A DNA stretch of 39,373 bases from Mesorhizobium sp. (GCA_022833215.1 JAIPUZ010000073.1:1-39373), one strand, 5' to 3'. Positions 8,821 to 18,747 are shown, counted from the stretch's first letter. A program made the numbers and translations. The notes: generated by a model not told the origin, from the sequence alone.

Positions 8821-9102
8821 CTGGAAGGTCCCGCGAAAGAGGACGGCATGGAACGGCCCGCGTGGCCGTGCGGGTGTCCGGCCACGCAATTGCTCTGCTT
8901 CGACGAAGGCCGGACATTACCGATCAAGTCTGCACCCTGAAGTTGCCTTGTTGTTGCGGATACAACACTAGACCCTGATTACTAACAACCATCAAACCGG
9001 ACGCGTAACATCATGGCTGCCGCTCCACAGGCTTAAGGTGTGCTTAAGGCAGGGCCGTTTGATCCGGTGCACGGGAGAAATCTTGAAGAGGATCTGCGAG
9101 CC
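8821..9102. other. Divergent intergenic region, asnB-type operon / L,D-transpeptidase
   Basis: This 282-bp region must carry promoters for the leftward asnB-ACP-ligase-nadE operon and the rightward L,D-transpeptidase gene. No gene is seen. The only structure noted is a short inverted repeat TGTTG-N6-CAACA at 8952-8967, which could be an operator but is short enough to be chance. No convincing sigma-70 promoter was assigned. Confidence 0.4.
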
Positions 9103-9825
9103 TTGAGTGAACGAAGCAACCATGTCGCCGGCCTGACGCGGCGGGCCCTTGTCATCGGCGCCGGTGCCGCAACGCTTGCCGGCTGCGTCTCGGCGGGAGC
9201 GCCGTCAACGACACCCCCTGCTCCGGTTCGGGCCAGACCGAAACGGGTACGCCCGCCAATGTACGACGCCATGCCCCATGAGCAGTTCCCGATTCCGGCG
9301 GTCGACATCTCGAAGCTCGACGAAAAATTCTGGCGCACCGAAATCGACTATGACACGACGGAAAAGCCGGGAACGCTGATCGTCGATACGCCGGCGAAAT
9401 ATCTCTACCATGTCGGACGGGGCGGGCGGGCGACGCGTTATGGCATCGGTGTCGGTCGCGAGGGCTTCGCCTGGGCGGGCCGCGCCGTCATGGCCTATCG
9501 CCGGGCATGGCCGCGCTGGACGCCCCCGGACGAGATGGTGGCGCGTCAACCCGAACTCGAACCCTACAGCATCGCCAATGGCGGCATGGGTCCCGGCCTG
9601 CGCAATCCGCTCGGTGCCCGGGCTCTCTACATCCACAAGGATGGCAGGGACACGCTTTACCGCATTCACGGCTCGCCGGAGGCGTGGTCGATCGGCAAGG
9701 AAGTGTCCTCCGGCTGCATCCGCCTGGTCAACCAGGACATCATCCACCTGCATGACACAGTGCGGGACGGCAGCCCTGTCGTGGTGATCCCCGATCCCGC
9801 CAGACGGCATCTGCTGGCGGTGTAG
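9103..9825 (+). CDS. L,D-transpeptidase (YkuD) family protein, Tat-type lipoprotein
   Basis: Predicted periplasmic or envelope peptidoglycan cross-linking enzyme. The catalytic YkuD signature is intact: IHGSPEAWSIGKEVSSGCIRLVNQD, read here as HGS near the start, then SSGCIR with the nucleophilic Cys. The N-terminus carries LTRRALVIGAGAATLAGC, combining a twin-arginine-like pair, a hydrophobic stretch and a lipobox (LAGC). Export and lipid anchoring are likely. The start is uncertain because no ATG fits. The TTG at 9103 has GAAGAGGA 11 bases upstream and gives a compact signal peptide of 240 residues total. GTG codons at 9067 and 9040 are in frame but have poor ribosome sites. The gene is convergent with the AsmA-family gene, 9 bp apart. 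Confidence 0.88.
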   Translation: MSERSNHVAGLTRRALVIGAGAATLAGCVSAGAPSTTPPAPVRARPKRVRPPMYDAMPHEQFPIPAVDISKLDEKFWRTEIDYDTTEKPGTLIVDTPAKYLYHVGRGGRATRYGIGVGREGFAWAGRAVMAYRRAWPRWTPPDEMVARQPELEPYSIANGGMGPGLRNPLGARALYIHKDGRDTLYRIHGSPEAWSIGKEVSSGCIRLVNQDIIHLHDTVRDGSPVVVIPDPARRHLLAV

Positions 9826-9834
9826 GTCCACGCC

Positions 9835-11703
9835 TCAGTTGGGGCCGGGGCCGGCGACGGGGGAAATGAAAGGCGCTGTCCAGCTTCCCCCGACGAAGAA
9901 CTGGGTTTGCCGGGCGGCCGGGGCAGGCGCTTCGGTGCTTTCCCCACCTGAGGCGGCTGCGGGCTGCTGGTTGGAAACTCCCCCGGTCAGCGCCAGCCCG
10001 CGACCGGCATAGGGCATGATGCCGGTGAGCCACAGGCGCGAGGTGCCCTGATTGGCCTGCGCCTTTTCTATGCGCACGACCCCTTTGGCCACGCTTGCCT
10101 TGAACTCCGCACCGTCGATGGGCACGCTGCCATTGGCGACGTCATCAAGCGGGAAGAACCCGCCTTCCGAATTGCGTTTGAGGAAGGCTGCGAGATCGAG
10201 CCCGGAGAGCGCACCCGGTCCGAAGGTCGCCGAAATCGAGCCGTCCGCGTTCTCCATGACGGAGTTCCAGCTCTTGCCCGGTCCCTTGAGTATGACGGAC
10301 ACCGTGCCCTTTCCGGTCGGCATCAGGCGGGTCATGCCGACGGCGGAGCCAAAGGCGGCTCCGTTGATGTCCGAAGCGAGCAGTCTTATCTCGGCCAGCG
10401 TGCCGCCGGGGGTTCGGTCGAAGCGGATGCCGGTCTGGATATTGCCGCCGAAAGCGGCTGCATCCGATACGTCGAAAACCGACAGCCCGTCCTTCACCTG
10501 TATGGTGGCGGCAAGCGCGGTCAGCGGTATGTTGCCGGCTGTCGCCTTGACCGCCGAAAGCCTGAGGTCGAGGTTGAGCACACCGGCGAGGGTGGCGTCG
10601 ATGTCGTCCGCGCTCAATGCGGACGGGTTCGCAAGCGGCGTGAAGGCCGAAACGAACGGGCCGAGATCGAGCGTATCGAAAGCCAGTGTGCCGGAAAGGG
10701 TGGGCCGGCCGCCTTCGCCATGGGCAAGGTCGAGCACGCCGGTTCCCGGGTTTCCGTCCAGCGCGATCTGGGCATTGTCGAACTTGATGCGCTCCGCATC
10801 GCCCAGGACGCGACTGGTGATGGAAACGGCCGAAATGCTGGTGGAATTGGCCATGCGCATGCCCGTCCATTCCATGACGCGGCGCAGCGAGGGCGACTGG
10901 AACTTCACGTTGCCTTCGACGAACGGGTTGGCGGCCAAACCGGCCTTGCCCTCGAAAGACAGGTTCGCGGGCGCCGCCTTGACGGAGAAGGAGAGCGGCG
11001 CGGTGCCGCCGGCAGCGAGCAGAAGAGGTTTCTGTGTGGCGGCATCGACGGCGACGTTCTCGCCCCGCCAGATCGCCGAGGCTGAAAGCGATGCCGCTGC
11101 GCCCGGCGCTGCCCAGTTCGCGCGCGCGCCCACACCGGTCAGTATCTCGGTATCCTTGCCGTTGACCCTTGTCACGATGCGCCCGTCGCGGATTTCCACG
11201 CTGCCGATGGCATCTTGCGGCAGCGCGGCGGGGTCAGGTTCCGCGGCGCCGGCCTCGACCATGGCGCGCGCGGTCTCGATGGCGCGGCCGATGCTGCCGC
11301 CATCCGGCATGGGCGGAAGATAGAGCCCGGAAGCCGTGCGCTCGACCTTGATGGTGGGGCGGATCAGCCGGGTGGAGGAAAACCTTACCTCGCCGCGCAG
11401 CGCCGCCATGGCCGAGAGGCCCACCTCGACCCGCTCGGCATAGATTGCCGGCTGCCGCTCGGCGTCGCTCCATTTCGACAGTGACACCTGCGTCAGCACG
11501 GCGTTGAGCTGTGGCCAGACTTCGATCTGCGGGGAGCCGGAAATGGTGACCCGGTAGCCGGTCCAGCGGCTCATTTCCCAGGCGATGCGGTCGCGCACGA
11601 TTCTGTTTGAAGCGACGTAAGGCAGGGCAGCCACCCCCAGCGCCGCGACAGCCGCCGCGATGCCAAGCGCCCATAAGCCACGCCGGATCCAGCTCGACGT
11701 CAT
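9835..11703 (-). CDS. AsmA-family envelope protein
   Basis: A 622-residue protein with one N-terminal membrane segment (about residues 8-30, WALGIAAAVAALGVAALPYV) and a long periplasmic body. AsmA features include the early GYRVTISGSPQIEVWPQLNAVLTQV segment, beta-rich repeats through the middle, and the C-terminal AsmA_2-like stretch GPGKSWNSVMENADGSISA (about 480-500) followed by GALSGLDLAAFL. The family is linked to outer-membrane biogenesis and lipid transport between membranes. The last 40 residues are Ala/Pro/Gly rich. AAGGGC precedes the ATG by 3-8 bases. Its exact role here is not deducible; family membership is well supported. Confidence 0.85.
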   Translation of the reverse strand: MTSSWIRRGLWALGIAAAVAALGVAALPYVASNRIVRDRIAWEMSRWTGYRVTISGSPQIEVWPQLNAVLTQVSLSKWSDAERQPAIYAERVEVGLSAMAALRGEVRFSSTRLIRPTIKVERTASGLYLPPMPDGGSIGRAIETARAMVEAGAAEPDPAALPQDAIGSVEIRDGRIVTRVNGKDTEILTGVGARANWAAPGAAASLSASAIWRGENVAVDAATQKPLLLAAGGTAPLSFSVKAAPANLSFEGKAGLAANPFVEGNVKFQSPSLRRVMEWTGMRMANSTSISAVSITSRVLGDAERIKFDNAQIALDGNPGTGVLDLAHGEGGRPTLSGTLAFDTLDLGPFVSAFTPLANPSALSADDIDATLAGVLNLDLRLSAVKATAGNIPLTALAATIQVKDGLSVFDVSDAAAFGGNIQTGIRFDRTPGGTLAEIRLLASDINGAAFGSAVGMTRLMPTGKGTVSVILKGPGKSWNSVMENADGSISATFGPGALSGLDLAAFLKRNSEGGFFPLDDVANGSVPIDGAEFKASVAKGVVRIEKAQANQGTSRLWLTGIMPYAGRGLALTGGVSNQQPAAASGGESTEAPAPAARQTQFFVGGSWTAPFISPVAGPGPN

Positions 11704-11892
11704 CTTGCCCTTTCCGCATCACGCCAGGTGGGCGCAAGGTGTAAACTGTGTCTGACGCATTTCAAGTGTTTATGGCCGGCTCATGACGCATTGCGTACAT
11801 GCGCCTGTCGCCATCATCAAACTTGCGGTTGGCAGATGCTGTATGCTTAACGTGTATCACATCCAATCCGGAACGGGCATGGGAGAGCGCCG

Positions 11893-13851
<1,959 letters not shown>

Positions 13852-13942
13852 GCATGCAGGCGAGGCAGCGGAGCGATGCGGCGAAACCCATTGCTCCGGC
13901 CGCTCATGGTCAACAGCGGGTTAATTGCACAGTTTACCAAGG

Positions 13943-13970
13943 CTTTACATCTGATAGCGATCGGTAAATT
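13943..13970 (+). promoter_or_regulatory. Possible promoter for the 13977-14133 transcript
   Basis: CTTTAC (13943-13948) and TAAATT (13965-13970) are separated by 16 bp in a locally AT-rich stretch. A start near 13977 would give a transcript of about 157 nt ending at the terminator at 14133. Both hexamers are imperfect, so the assignment is tentative. Confidence 0.4.
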
Positions 13971-14030
13971 TTTTCGGGCGCCAGTAAGGACTTGTTAAGG
14001 TCTTCACCGCGATACTCGCAGGTGAGTTTT

Positions 14031-14090
14031 ATGGAGAACCTGCGTTCGACAAACCCCCGCGTGGAACGCAGCAGTCTCCGCCCGTTGTGA
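14031..14090 (+). CDS. Possible 19-residue small ORF inside the candidate RNA
   Basis: An ATG at 14031 opens a 19-codon frame ending TGA at 14090, encoding a basic peptide starting MENLRSTNPRVERSS. AGGTGAG lies at about 14020-14026, a plausible Shine-Dalgarno spacing. The frame covers both arms of the central hairpin (14033-14079). Coding and structure therefore overlap, and base-pairing constraint could equally explain the sequence. There is no homology evidence, so it is listed as an alternative reading of the unit. Confidence 0.35.
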   Translation: MENLRSTNPRVERSSLRPL

Positions 14091-14104
14091 CAGAATACAA
14101 ACTC

Positions 14105-14133
14105 AAGGCGCCTCCGGGCGCCTTTCTTTTTTT
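14105..14133 (+). terminator. Rho-independent terminator of the small transcript
   Basis: AAGGCGCC, tetraloop TCCG and GGCGCCTT form a perfect 8-bp stem (14105-14124), followed by TCTTTTTTT. Its upstream gene would be either the small RNA unit or, by read-through, the acetoacetyl-CoA synthetase 250 bp away. It also separates this transcript from the convergent cbrA gene. Confidence 0.92.
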
Positions 14134-14210
14134 GCGCTGAAGACAGCGGCGCGCCTCGCGGCGGCGCTCCGGATGCGCCGGCGGCAGGCTCTCTGCGAAG
14201 AGGCCCGAAA

Positions 14211-17200
14211 TTATCCGGCGAGCACCCGCACCGAAGGGAAGGCGATCTCCACCAGCGTGCCCTCGCCCGGCGTCGAGGTGATGGTGAAGCGGGCGCGATT
14301 GGCCTCGACCATCGCCTTGGTCAGCGGCAGGCCGAGGCCGGTGCCGTCGCTGCGGCCGCGCTTGAGCGCATTGACCTGCTTGAACGGCTTCAGCGCCTGC
14401 TCGATTTCCGCCTGCGTCATGCCGATGCCGGTATCGCGTACCCGCATGACCACGTCGCCCGAAGGCTCGTAGGCGGTGGATACGATCACCTGCCCGCCAG
14501 CCTGCGTGTAGCGGATGGCGTTCGAGAGGATGTTGAGCGCGATCTGGCGCACGCTGCGCAGATCGGCCACCACGTCGGGCAGCTTCGAGGCAAAGCTGGA
14601 ACGGATGATGACGCGCTCGCGGTTGGCCTGCGGCTGCATCAGCGCCACCGTCTCGGCCAGCGTGTCGTTGAGCGACACCGCCTCATAGTCCATCTCCTGC
14701 TGTCCGGCCTCGATCTTGGAGATGTCGAGCAGGTCGTTGACCAGATCGAGCACATGGTTGCCGGAGCGGTTGATGTCGCGCAGGTAGTCGCGATAGCGGT
14801 CGTTTGCGACGGGGCCGAACTTCTCGTCCATCATGAGTTCGGAGAAGCCGATGATGGCGTTGAGCGGTGTGCGGATCTCATGGCTGATGCGCGCCAGAAA
14901 ATCGCTTTTCTGGGAGGAGGCGCGTTCGGCAAGCGCGCGCGCCTGTGTCAGATCTTCCTCCGCGCGCTTCCATTGGGTGATGTCGCGCACCACGGCGCAG
15001 AAGCCGCTGTCATTGGGCAGGCGGCCGATGGTCATGAACAGCGGGATGAAGCGCCCCTGCGCCTCACGGCCGATCACCTCGCGCCCGTCATTGAGCACGC
15101 TGGCTACCCCCGGTTCGCTGAGGCCGGCCAGATAGTCGCGCGCCGCGCGCTGGCTTTCGATGGCGAAAAGCGAGGTGAATGGCTTGCCCGTCACGTCGTC
15201 GCTGTCGAACCCGAACAGCGCCTCTGCCGGCCGGCTGATGGAGCGGATGGCGCCGTCGCGGCCGATCAGCACCACGCCGTCCGTGGCCGTGTCGATGATG
15301 GTGCGCATCTCGCTGATGCGCGCCTTGAGTTCCGCGACATCGGCCTGTGTCGCACTGCTGACGGCAGCCGGAATCGCCGGGGCTTCCGGCCTGCCGAGAT
15401 CCTCGCCGGAGCGGCGCACAACCAGCAGAAGCGCGGTGCGATTCTGCCAGCGCACCGAGCGCAGGATCGCCTCGACGGGGAATTCGCCGCCGTCGCGCCT
15501 GCGCAGGAACAGAGCGTGGCGGGCCTCGTCGTGGCCGCTGTCGCCCGCATCCGGCTGGTCGGCATAGGGATCGACGAACAGGGCGTCGAGCCCGCCGGAA
15601 GCGATCAACTCGTCAAGCGTGCGATAGCCGGTGATCTCGAGGAACTCGTCATTGGCATAGTGCAGCGTGTCGCCGGAATGTATCAGCAGCGGCACCGGCA
15701 GGCGCGCGAGGATGCTGGTATCGGGCGCAGGCTTTGCCGCAGCGGGCAGGGCCGGAGGCTCGCCATCGTTTTGCGGCTGCGATTCCATCCCGCCGGCTTC
15801 GAGCGTGGCGGCGGGATCCTGCGCATGAGTCTCGAAAAGGTCGCCGGCGATTTCGGGCTCGTCGCCGTCCAGCCTTGCGTCGCGGAAGTCCGCTTCGGCA
15901 ATGCTGTCGTCATCCGCATCAGGCGCATAGTCGAGCAGCGAACCCCCGGCCGGACGCTCCGGCGTCGCTTCGGCGGGTGAGGGGACGTGCGCAGCCTCTT
16001 CGCCCTCTTTCCCCGGTTCCCCGGCGTCCTGTGGGCGCTTCGTACCCGTGTCTTCCTGCGTTTCCGCCTCGGTGGAGCTTGCTTTCCTCAACCGCTCGGC
16101 GATCTCCCGGAAGGCGTTGCGCTCGGTCGTCGACAGCCCCCTTTCCCCGGCGGGCTGTTCCGCGACAGGGGGACGGTGTTCGGCGAGCCTTATGATCTTG
16201 TCGCTGATGCGGCGCTCGGGTTGCGGCGAAATGCTCAGCGCGGGCACCTCCCCATTGAACGGGTCGGACGGTGAGTCCTCATGCTGCTGCGGCGTCCCGA
16301 CAGGTTCATGCGTCCCGGCTGGTTCGACTGTCAGGTCAGGTTGTTGCGCGTTGGGCACCAGCGCCAGCCCGATCCGTTCCGGGTCGGGCCTCGCCTCGCC
16401 CATCCGGATGACGCCGAAGCCGCGGAAACCCTCGAACTGGCGGTCGCGATTGTAGACCGGCAGCGCGGCCAGATCGACGGGCACGCTGAGCGCGGTGCCG
16501 GCCATGGGCCACAGCACCGACCGGCCGGACCAGGTGTCGCGGCGTTCGAGCAGATCGCCCACCTCGCCCGCCGGGTCGAAGCCGAAGGCGGCTGCGACTT
16601 CGCGGAAGCGGCGGCCGATGACATCGGCGGCCGGTGCGCCGACCGCTGCGGCAAATTCCCCGGACAGGACGCTGAAGCGGCCCTCCGCGTCCGTGCGCCA
16701 GACGAAGCGCACGGGAGCGGCTTCGGTCCGTGGGCTGTCCTGCGCGACCGATGTCTCGGGGGCGGGAGAGGCCGGCCGGGGCGGCGCAGGGCCATCGTCG
16801 TGCGCAAAATACCAGTGGTCGTGACGGCTGCCGGTTTCGTCATGCTGCGCCGCCCCGGCTGGAGGAGGCGTCGCGGCAGTTTCGGAAGCAGGCCAACCTT
16901 CGTCGACCACCACCAGCAGATGGCGCACAGGTTCATCCGTAAGGCGCGCAATTCCGGCCGGGCAGGATTTTTCCCCGACCCTGATCAGGCGCTTGACCAT
17001 GCGGTCGTTCTCACCCGCCACGTCCCGCACCAGCCCCGCGAGCGTTTCAGCGGAGATTGCAAGCTCAGCGAAGCCTGTCGAGCTTGCCTCCACCTTGCCT
17101 TCGCCATCGATGAAGGCGAGGAACTGCGCATCCTCGTCGAAGCCGCCCAGTGCGCTGGGATCGGGCGTCGAAGTCGTTTCACCGCCAGCTGCCATGGGGG

Positions 17201-17555
17201 CGATCAGCAGGATGGCCTTTTCCCCGTCCGGCATTGCAACGCCGCTGGCCAGTAGGGCGGTGCTCTGGCCGGAAATGCCTGCGGTCAGGCGTACCAGCAA
17301 CGGACGCTCGCCGCCAATGTCGGGATAACCGCTCGTCGCGCCGATCTGGCGGCGGGCGACGGATGGCAACCGGGCGTCGGCGCCAATCGCCGCGTCGACG
17401 TTTTCATGGCCGAACAGCGTCGCACCGGGACCGTTGGCCCACAGGACGCGATCGAGAGCGTCCGAGAGGATGACCATCGCATCCCCCGCGGCAAAGCGCC
17501 GCCGCACCGTGTCGAGCACGGCGACGTCGAGGAAGGAATAGGTTGCGGGCGGCAT
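14211..17555 (-). CDS. cbrA: PAS-domain sensor histidine kinase CbrA (DivJ/PleC/PdhS family)
   Basis: An 1114-residue sensor kinase of the family that controls the DivK-CtrA cell-cycle phosphorelay. The C-terminal kinase core is complete. The H-box FLARISHEIRTPLNAIIGF has the phosphorylated His at about 892, followed by the N-box ILSNAIRYT, the G1 box RVRDTGIGM and the G2 box GTGLGLPLTKAM. Two PAS-like segments precede it, around 635-700 and 760-870, plus N-terminal PAS-like sequence. Residues about 420-620 form a long acidic, Pro/Glu-rich linker. No receiver domain or clear membrane segment is seen. Position between acetoacetyl-CoA synthetase and phasin matches cbrA of S. meliloti as I recall it. 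A CtrA-like box lies 36-50 bp upstream of the start. Confidence 0.88.
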   Translation of the reverse strand: MPPATYSFLDVAVLDTVRRRFAAGDAMVILSDALDRVLWANGPGATLFGHENVDAAIGADARLPSVARRQIGATSGYPDIGGERPLLVRLTAGISGQSTALLASGVAMPDGEKAILLIAPMAAGGETTSTPDPSALGGFDEDAQFLAFIDGEGKVEASSTGFAELAISAETLAGLVRDVAGENDRMVKRLIRVGEKSCPAGIARLTDEPVRHLLVVVDEGWPASETAATPPPAGAAQHDETGSRHDHWYFAHDDGPAPPRPASPAPETSVAQDSPRTEAAPVRFVWRTDAEGRFSVLSGEFAAAVGAPAADVIGRRFREVAAAFGFDPAGEVGDLLERRDTWSGRSVLWPMAGTALSVPVDLAALPVYNRDRQFEGFRGFGVIRMGEARPDPERIGLALVPNAQQPDLTVEPAGTHEPVGTPQQHEDSPSDPFNGEVPALSISPQPERRISDKIIRLAEHRPPVAEQPAGERGLSTTERNAFREIAERLRKASSTEAETQEDTGTKRPQDAGEPGKEGEEAAHVPSPAEATPERPAGGSLLDYAPDADDDSIAEADFRDARLDGDEPEIAGDLFETHAQDPAATLEAGGMESQPQNDGEPPALPAAAKPAPDTSILARLPVPLLIHSGDTLHYANDEFLEITGYRTLDELIASGGLDALFVDPYADQPDAGDSGHDEARHALFLRRRDGGEFPVEAILRSVRWQNRTALLLVVRRSGEDLGRPEAPAIPAAVSSATQADVAELKARISEMRTIIDTATDGVVLIGRDGAIRSISRPAEALFGFDSDDVTGKPFTSLFAIESQRAARDYLAGLSEPGVASVLNDGREVIGREAQGRFIPLFMTIGRLPNDSGFCAVVRDITQWKRAEEDLTQARALAERASSQKSDFLARISHEIRTPLNAIIGFSELMMDEKFGPVANDRYRDYLRDINRSGNHVLDLVNDLLDISKIEAGQQEMDYEAVSLNDTLAETVALMQPQANRERVIIRSSFASKLPDVVADLRSVRQIALNILSNAIRYTQAGGQVIVSTAYEPSGDVVMRVRDTGIGMTQAEIEQALKPFKQVNALKRGRSDGTGLGLPLTKAMVEANRARFTITSTPGEGTLVEIAFPSVRVLAG

Positions 17556-17590
17556 ACTCGTAACGAACCCTCAGGGTCGAAAGGTTGCGG

Positions 17591-17605
17591 TTAACACTTT
17601 GTTAG
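17591..17605 (-). promoter_or_regulatory. CtrA-like binding box upstream of cbrA
   Basis: Read on the minus strand the site is CTAA-CAAAGTG-TTAAC, one mismatch from the CtrA consensus TTAA-N7-TTAAC. It lies 36-50 bp upstream of the cbrA start codon, a normal promoter location. CtrA control of a DivJ/PleC-type kinase would be a feedback loop. Motif evidence only. Confidence 0.5.
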
Positions 17606-17693
17606 TAAAAGGCCGGCGCGCCGGCGTCCACAACGTACAGGCTGAAAATGCCGGAATCCTGTCTGTGTGGTTAATGTCATGCAGCCCTCTATG

Positions 17694-17740
17694 CTGCATT
17701 GCAACAGAGATATTGCATTGCACAAATTTTATGCTATATG
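17694..17740 (+). promoter_or_regulatory. Phasin promoter with two TGCATTGCA sites
   Basis: CTGCATTGCAA (17694-17704) and TTGCATTGCAC (17713-17723) repeat the core TGCATTGCA with a 19-bp period, near two helical turns. TTGCAT (17713-17718) and TATATG (17735-17740), 16 bp apart, form a plausible promoter, so the second repeat overlaps the -35. TGC-rich elements are known targets of PhaR-type PHB-responsive repressors upstream of alphaproteobacterial phasin genes. This makes PhaR (AniA) the likely regulator. Confidence 0.55.
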
Positions 17741-17802
17741 TCCTGACGATAAATGGAACATGCTGGCGTCGAGTCAAAGCCCCAGTTCCCGAAAGGATCG
17801 AG

Positions 17803-18252
17803 ATGACCAAGACCAAGACCGCTGAAACCGTTGAATTCCCCACCTTCGATGCCTCCAAGGCCGCCGATCAGGTGCGCGATTTTGCCGAGAAGGGCATCGA
17901 GCAGTCCAAGCAGGCCTATGCCAAGCTCAGGACCGGCAGCGAGGAAGCCCAGAAGGCTTTCGAGTCCACCTATGAGGCCGCCCGCTCGAGCGCCAGCGAC
18001 CTGTCGCTGAAGGCGATCGCCGCCATGCGCACCAATGCCGAGGCCGGCTTCGCTCACCTTGAAGCGCTGGTTGGCGCGCGCTCCCTGTCGGAAGTGGTGG
18101 AGTTGCAGACCTCCTTCCTGCGTCAGCGCTTCGAGGATGCCGTGGCCCAGACCAAGGACTTCCAGTCCGTCGCCGCCAAGGCTGCCGAAGAGGTTTCCAA
18201 GCCGATCAAGTCGGCTGTCGAAAAGACCTTCAAGGGCGCCAAGGCCGCCTGA
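17803..18252 (+). CDS. phaP: Phasin (polyhydroxyalkanoate granule protein)
   Basis: A 149-residue, Ala/Lys/Glu-rich, almost fully helical protein that coats polyhydroxybutyrate granules. The phasin_2-type pattern is visible: FAEKGIEQSKQAYAKLRTG, then a central helix, then LVGARSLSEVVELQTSFLR and FQSVAAKAAEEVSKPIKSA near the C-terminus. The reading frame is open for 68 codons upstream, but the start at 17803 has AAAGGA six bases before it and gives the expected length and MTKTKTAETVEFPTFDASK N-terminus. It is divergent from cbrA, preceded by repeated TGCATTGCA sites and followed by its own terminator. By position it corresponds to PhaP1 of S. meliloti. Confidence 0.92.
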   Translation: MTKTKTAETVEFPTFDASKAADQVRDFAEKGIEQSKQAYAKLRTGSEEAQKAFESTYEAARSSASDLSLKAIAAMRTNAEAGFAHLEALVGARSLSEVVELQTSFLRQRFEDAVAQTKDFQSVAAKAAEEVSKPIKSAVEKTFKGAKAA

Positions 18253-18318
18253 TTCTCCTTCCAGACCTGTGGCCGGTTCCCTCCCGCCGGCTACAGGAAT
18301 TCGCCAGCATGACGGAAC

Positions 18319-18347
18319 AGGCCGGCCCTCCTCCCGCCGGCCTTTTC
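18319..18347 (+). terminator. Phasin transcription terminator
   Basis: AGGCCGGC (18319-18326) and GCCGGCCT (18336-18343) form a perfect 8-bp stem with a 9-nt C-rich loop, followed by TTTCC. It lies 67 bp after the phasin stop. The T tract is short, so termination may be partial. Confidence 0.7.
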
Positions 18348-18504
18348 CATTTGCGGCGGCCACGATGGAGAAAGAGCGGCTCTCTTTCACGGCCTGTGAT
18401 GTTTTCCTGCTCATATGGCTTGAATTAGAGTTCATTAGACCGTATTGACGCTTCGCCGAGGCAGACGCCGCTTCGCAGGAAGCATGAGCCCTGGCAGGCA
18501 TTGC

Positions 18505-18581
18505 GCCGTTGTAGCTCAGTTGGTTAGAGCGCCGGATTGTGGATCCGGAGGTCCCTGGTTCGAGCCCAGGCAACGGTACCA
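18505..18581 (+). tRNA. tRNA-His (anticodon GTG)
   Basis: A 77-nt cloverleaf with encoded CCA. The acceptor is GCCGTTG / CAACGGT, the D arm is GTAGCTCAGTTGGTTAGAGC, the anticodon stem is CCGGA / TCCGG around GTG at 18539-18541, and the T arm contains GGTTCGAGCC. The first pair is G1:U72 with A73 and no encoded G-1 opposite C73. This is the unusual alphaproteobacterial tRNA-His type, consistent with the inferred taxonomy. Confidence 0.97.
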
Positions 18582-18747
18582 CCTTCTCTCCCCCCACTTC
18601 ATTGCGTATTGGTTTGTTGGAGTCGTGGCCTGTATGCGGCCATAAGAAGCCGCCGGGGCGGACTGCGCCTCGCGTTACGAACCTGTCCCATGGCGCATCC
18701 CTTCATTCCTGGGAAAAGATGCACCGTCAAAGCCCGGGATCAAACAC

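Larger units (their letters stand above)
13977..14133 (+). ncRNA. Candidate stand-alone small structured RNA
   Basis: The 359-bp gap between the acetoacetyl-CoA synthetase stop and the cbrA stop holds a self-contained unit. Element one is a small hairpin GCGA-TAC-TCGC near 14008-14018. Element two is a strong two-part stem: GGAGA (14033-14037) pairs with TCTCC (14075-14079), and CTGCGTTC (14040-14047) pairs with GAACGCAG (14064-14071), closing a C-rich loop with CCCCC. Element three is a perfect terminator at 14105-14133. Transcript ends are inferred. I cannot assign it to a known rhizobial sRNA family. A 19-codon ORF overlaps the central stem, so it may be coding, regulatory or both. Confidence 0.55.

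Noticed and set aside
13991-14016. Alternative promoter CTTGTT / GATACT for the small RNA
   Set aside because: The spacing is only 14 bp and the -10 would fall within the GCGA-TAC-TCGC hairpin; 13943-13970 is a better fit.
13977-14133. Assignment of the small RNA to a named rhizobial alpha-r family
   Set aside because: I could not match its sequence or its neighbours confidently to any family I remember, so it is left unassigned.
17599-17802. Upstream extension of the phasin reading frame by 68 codons
   Set aside because: The extension covers the promoter repeats and is Cys-rich and unlike phasins; the ATG at 17803 has the ribosome site.
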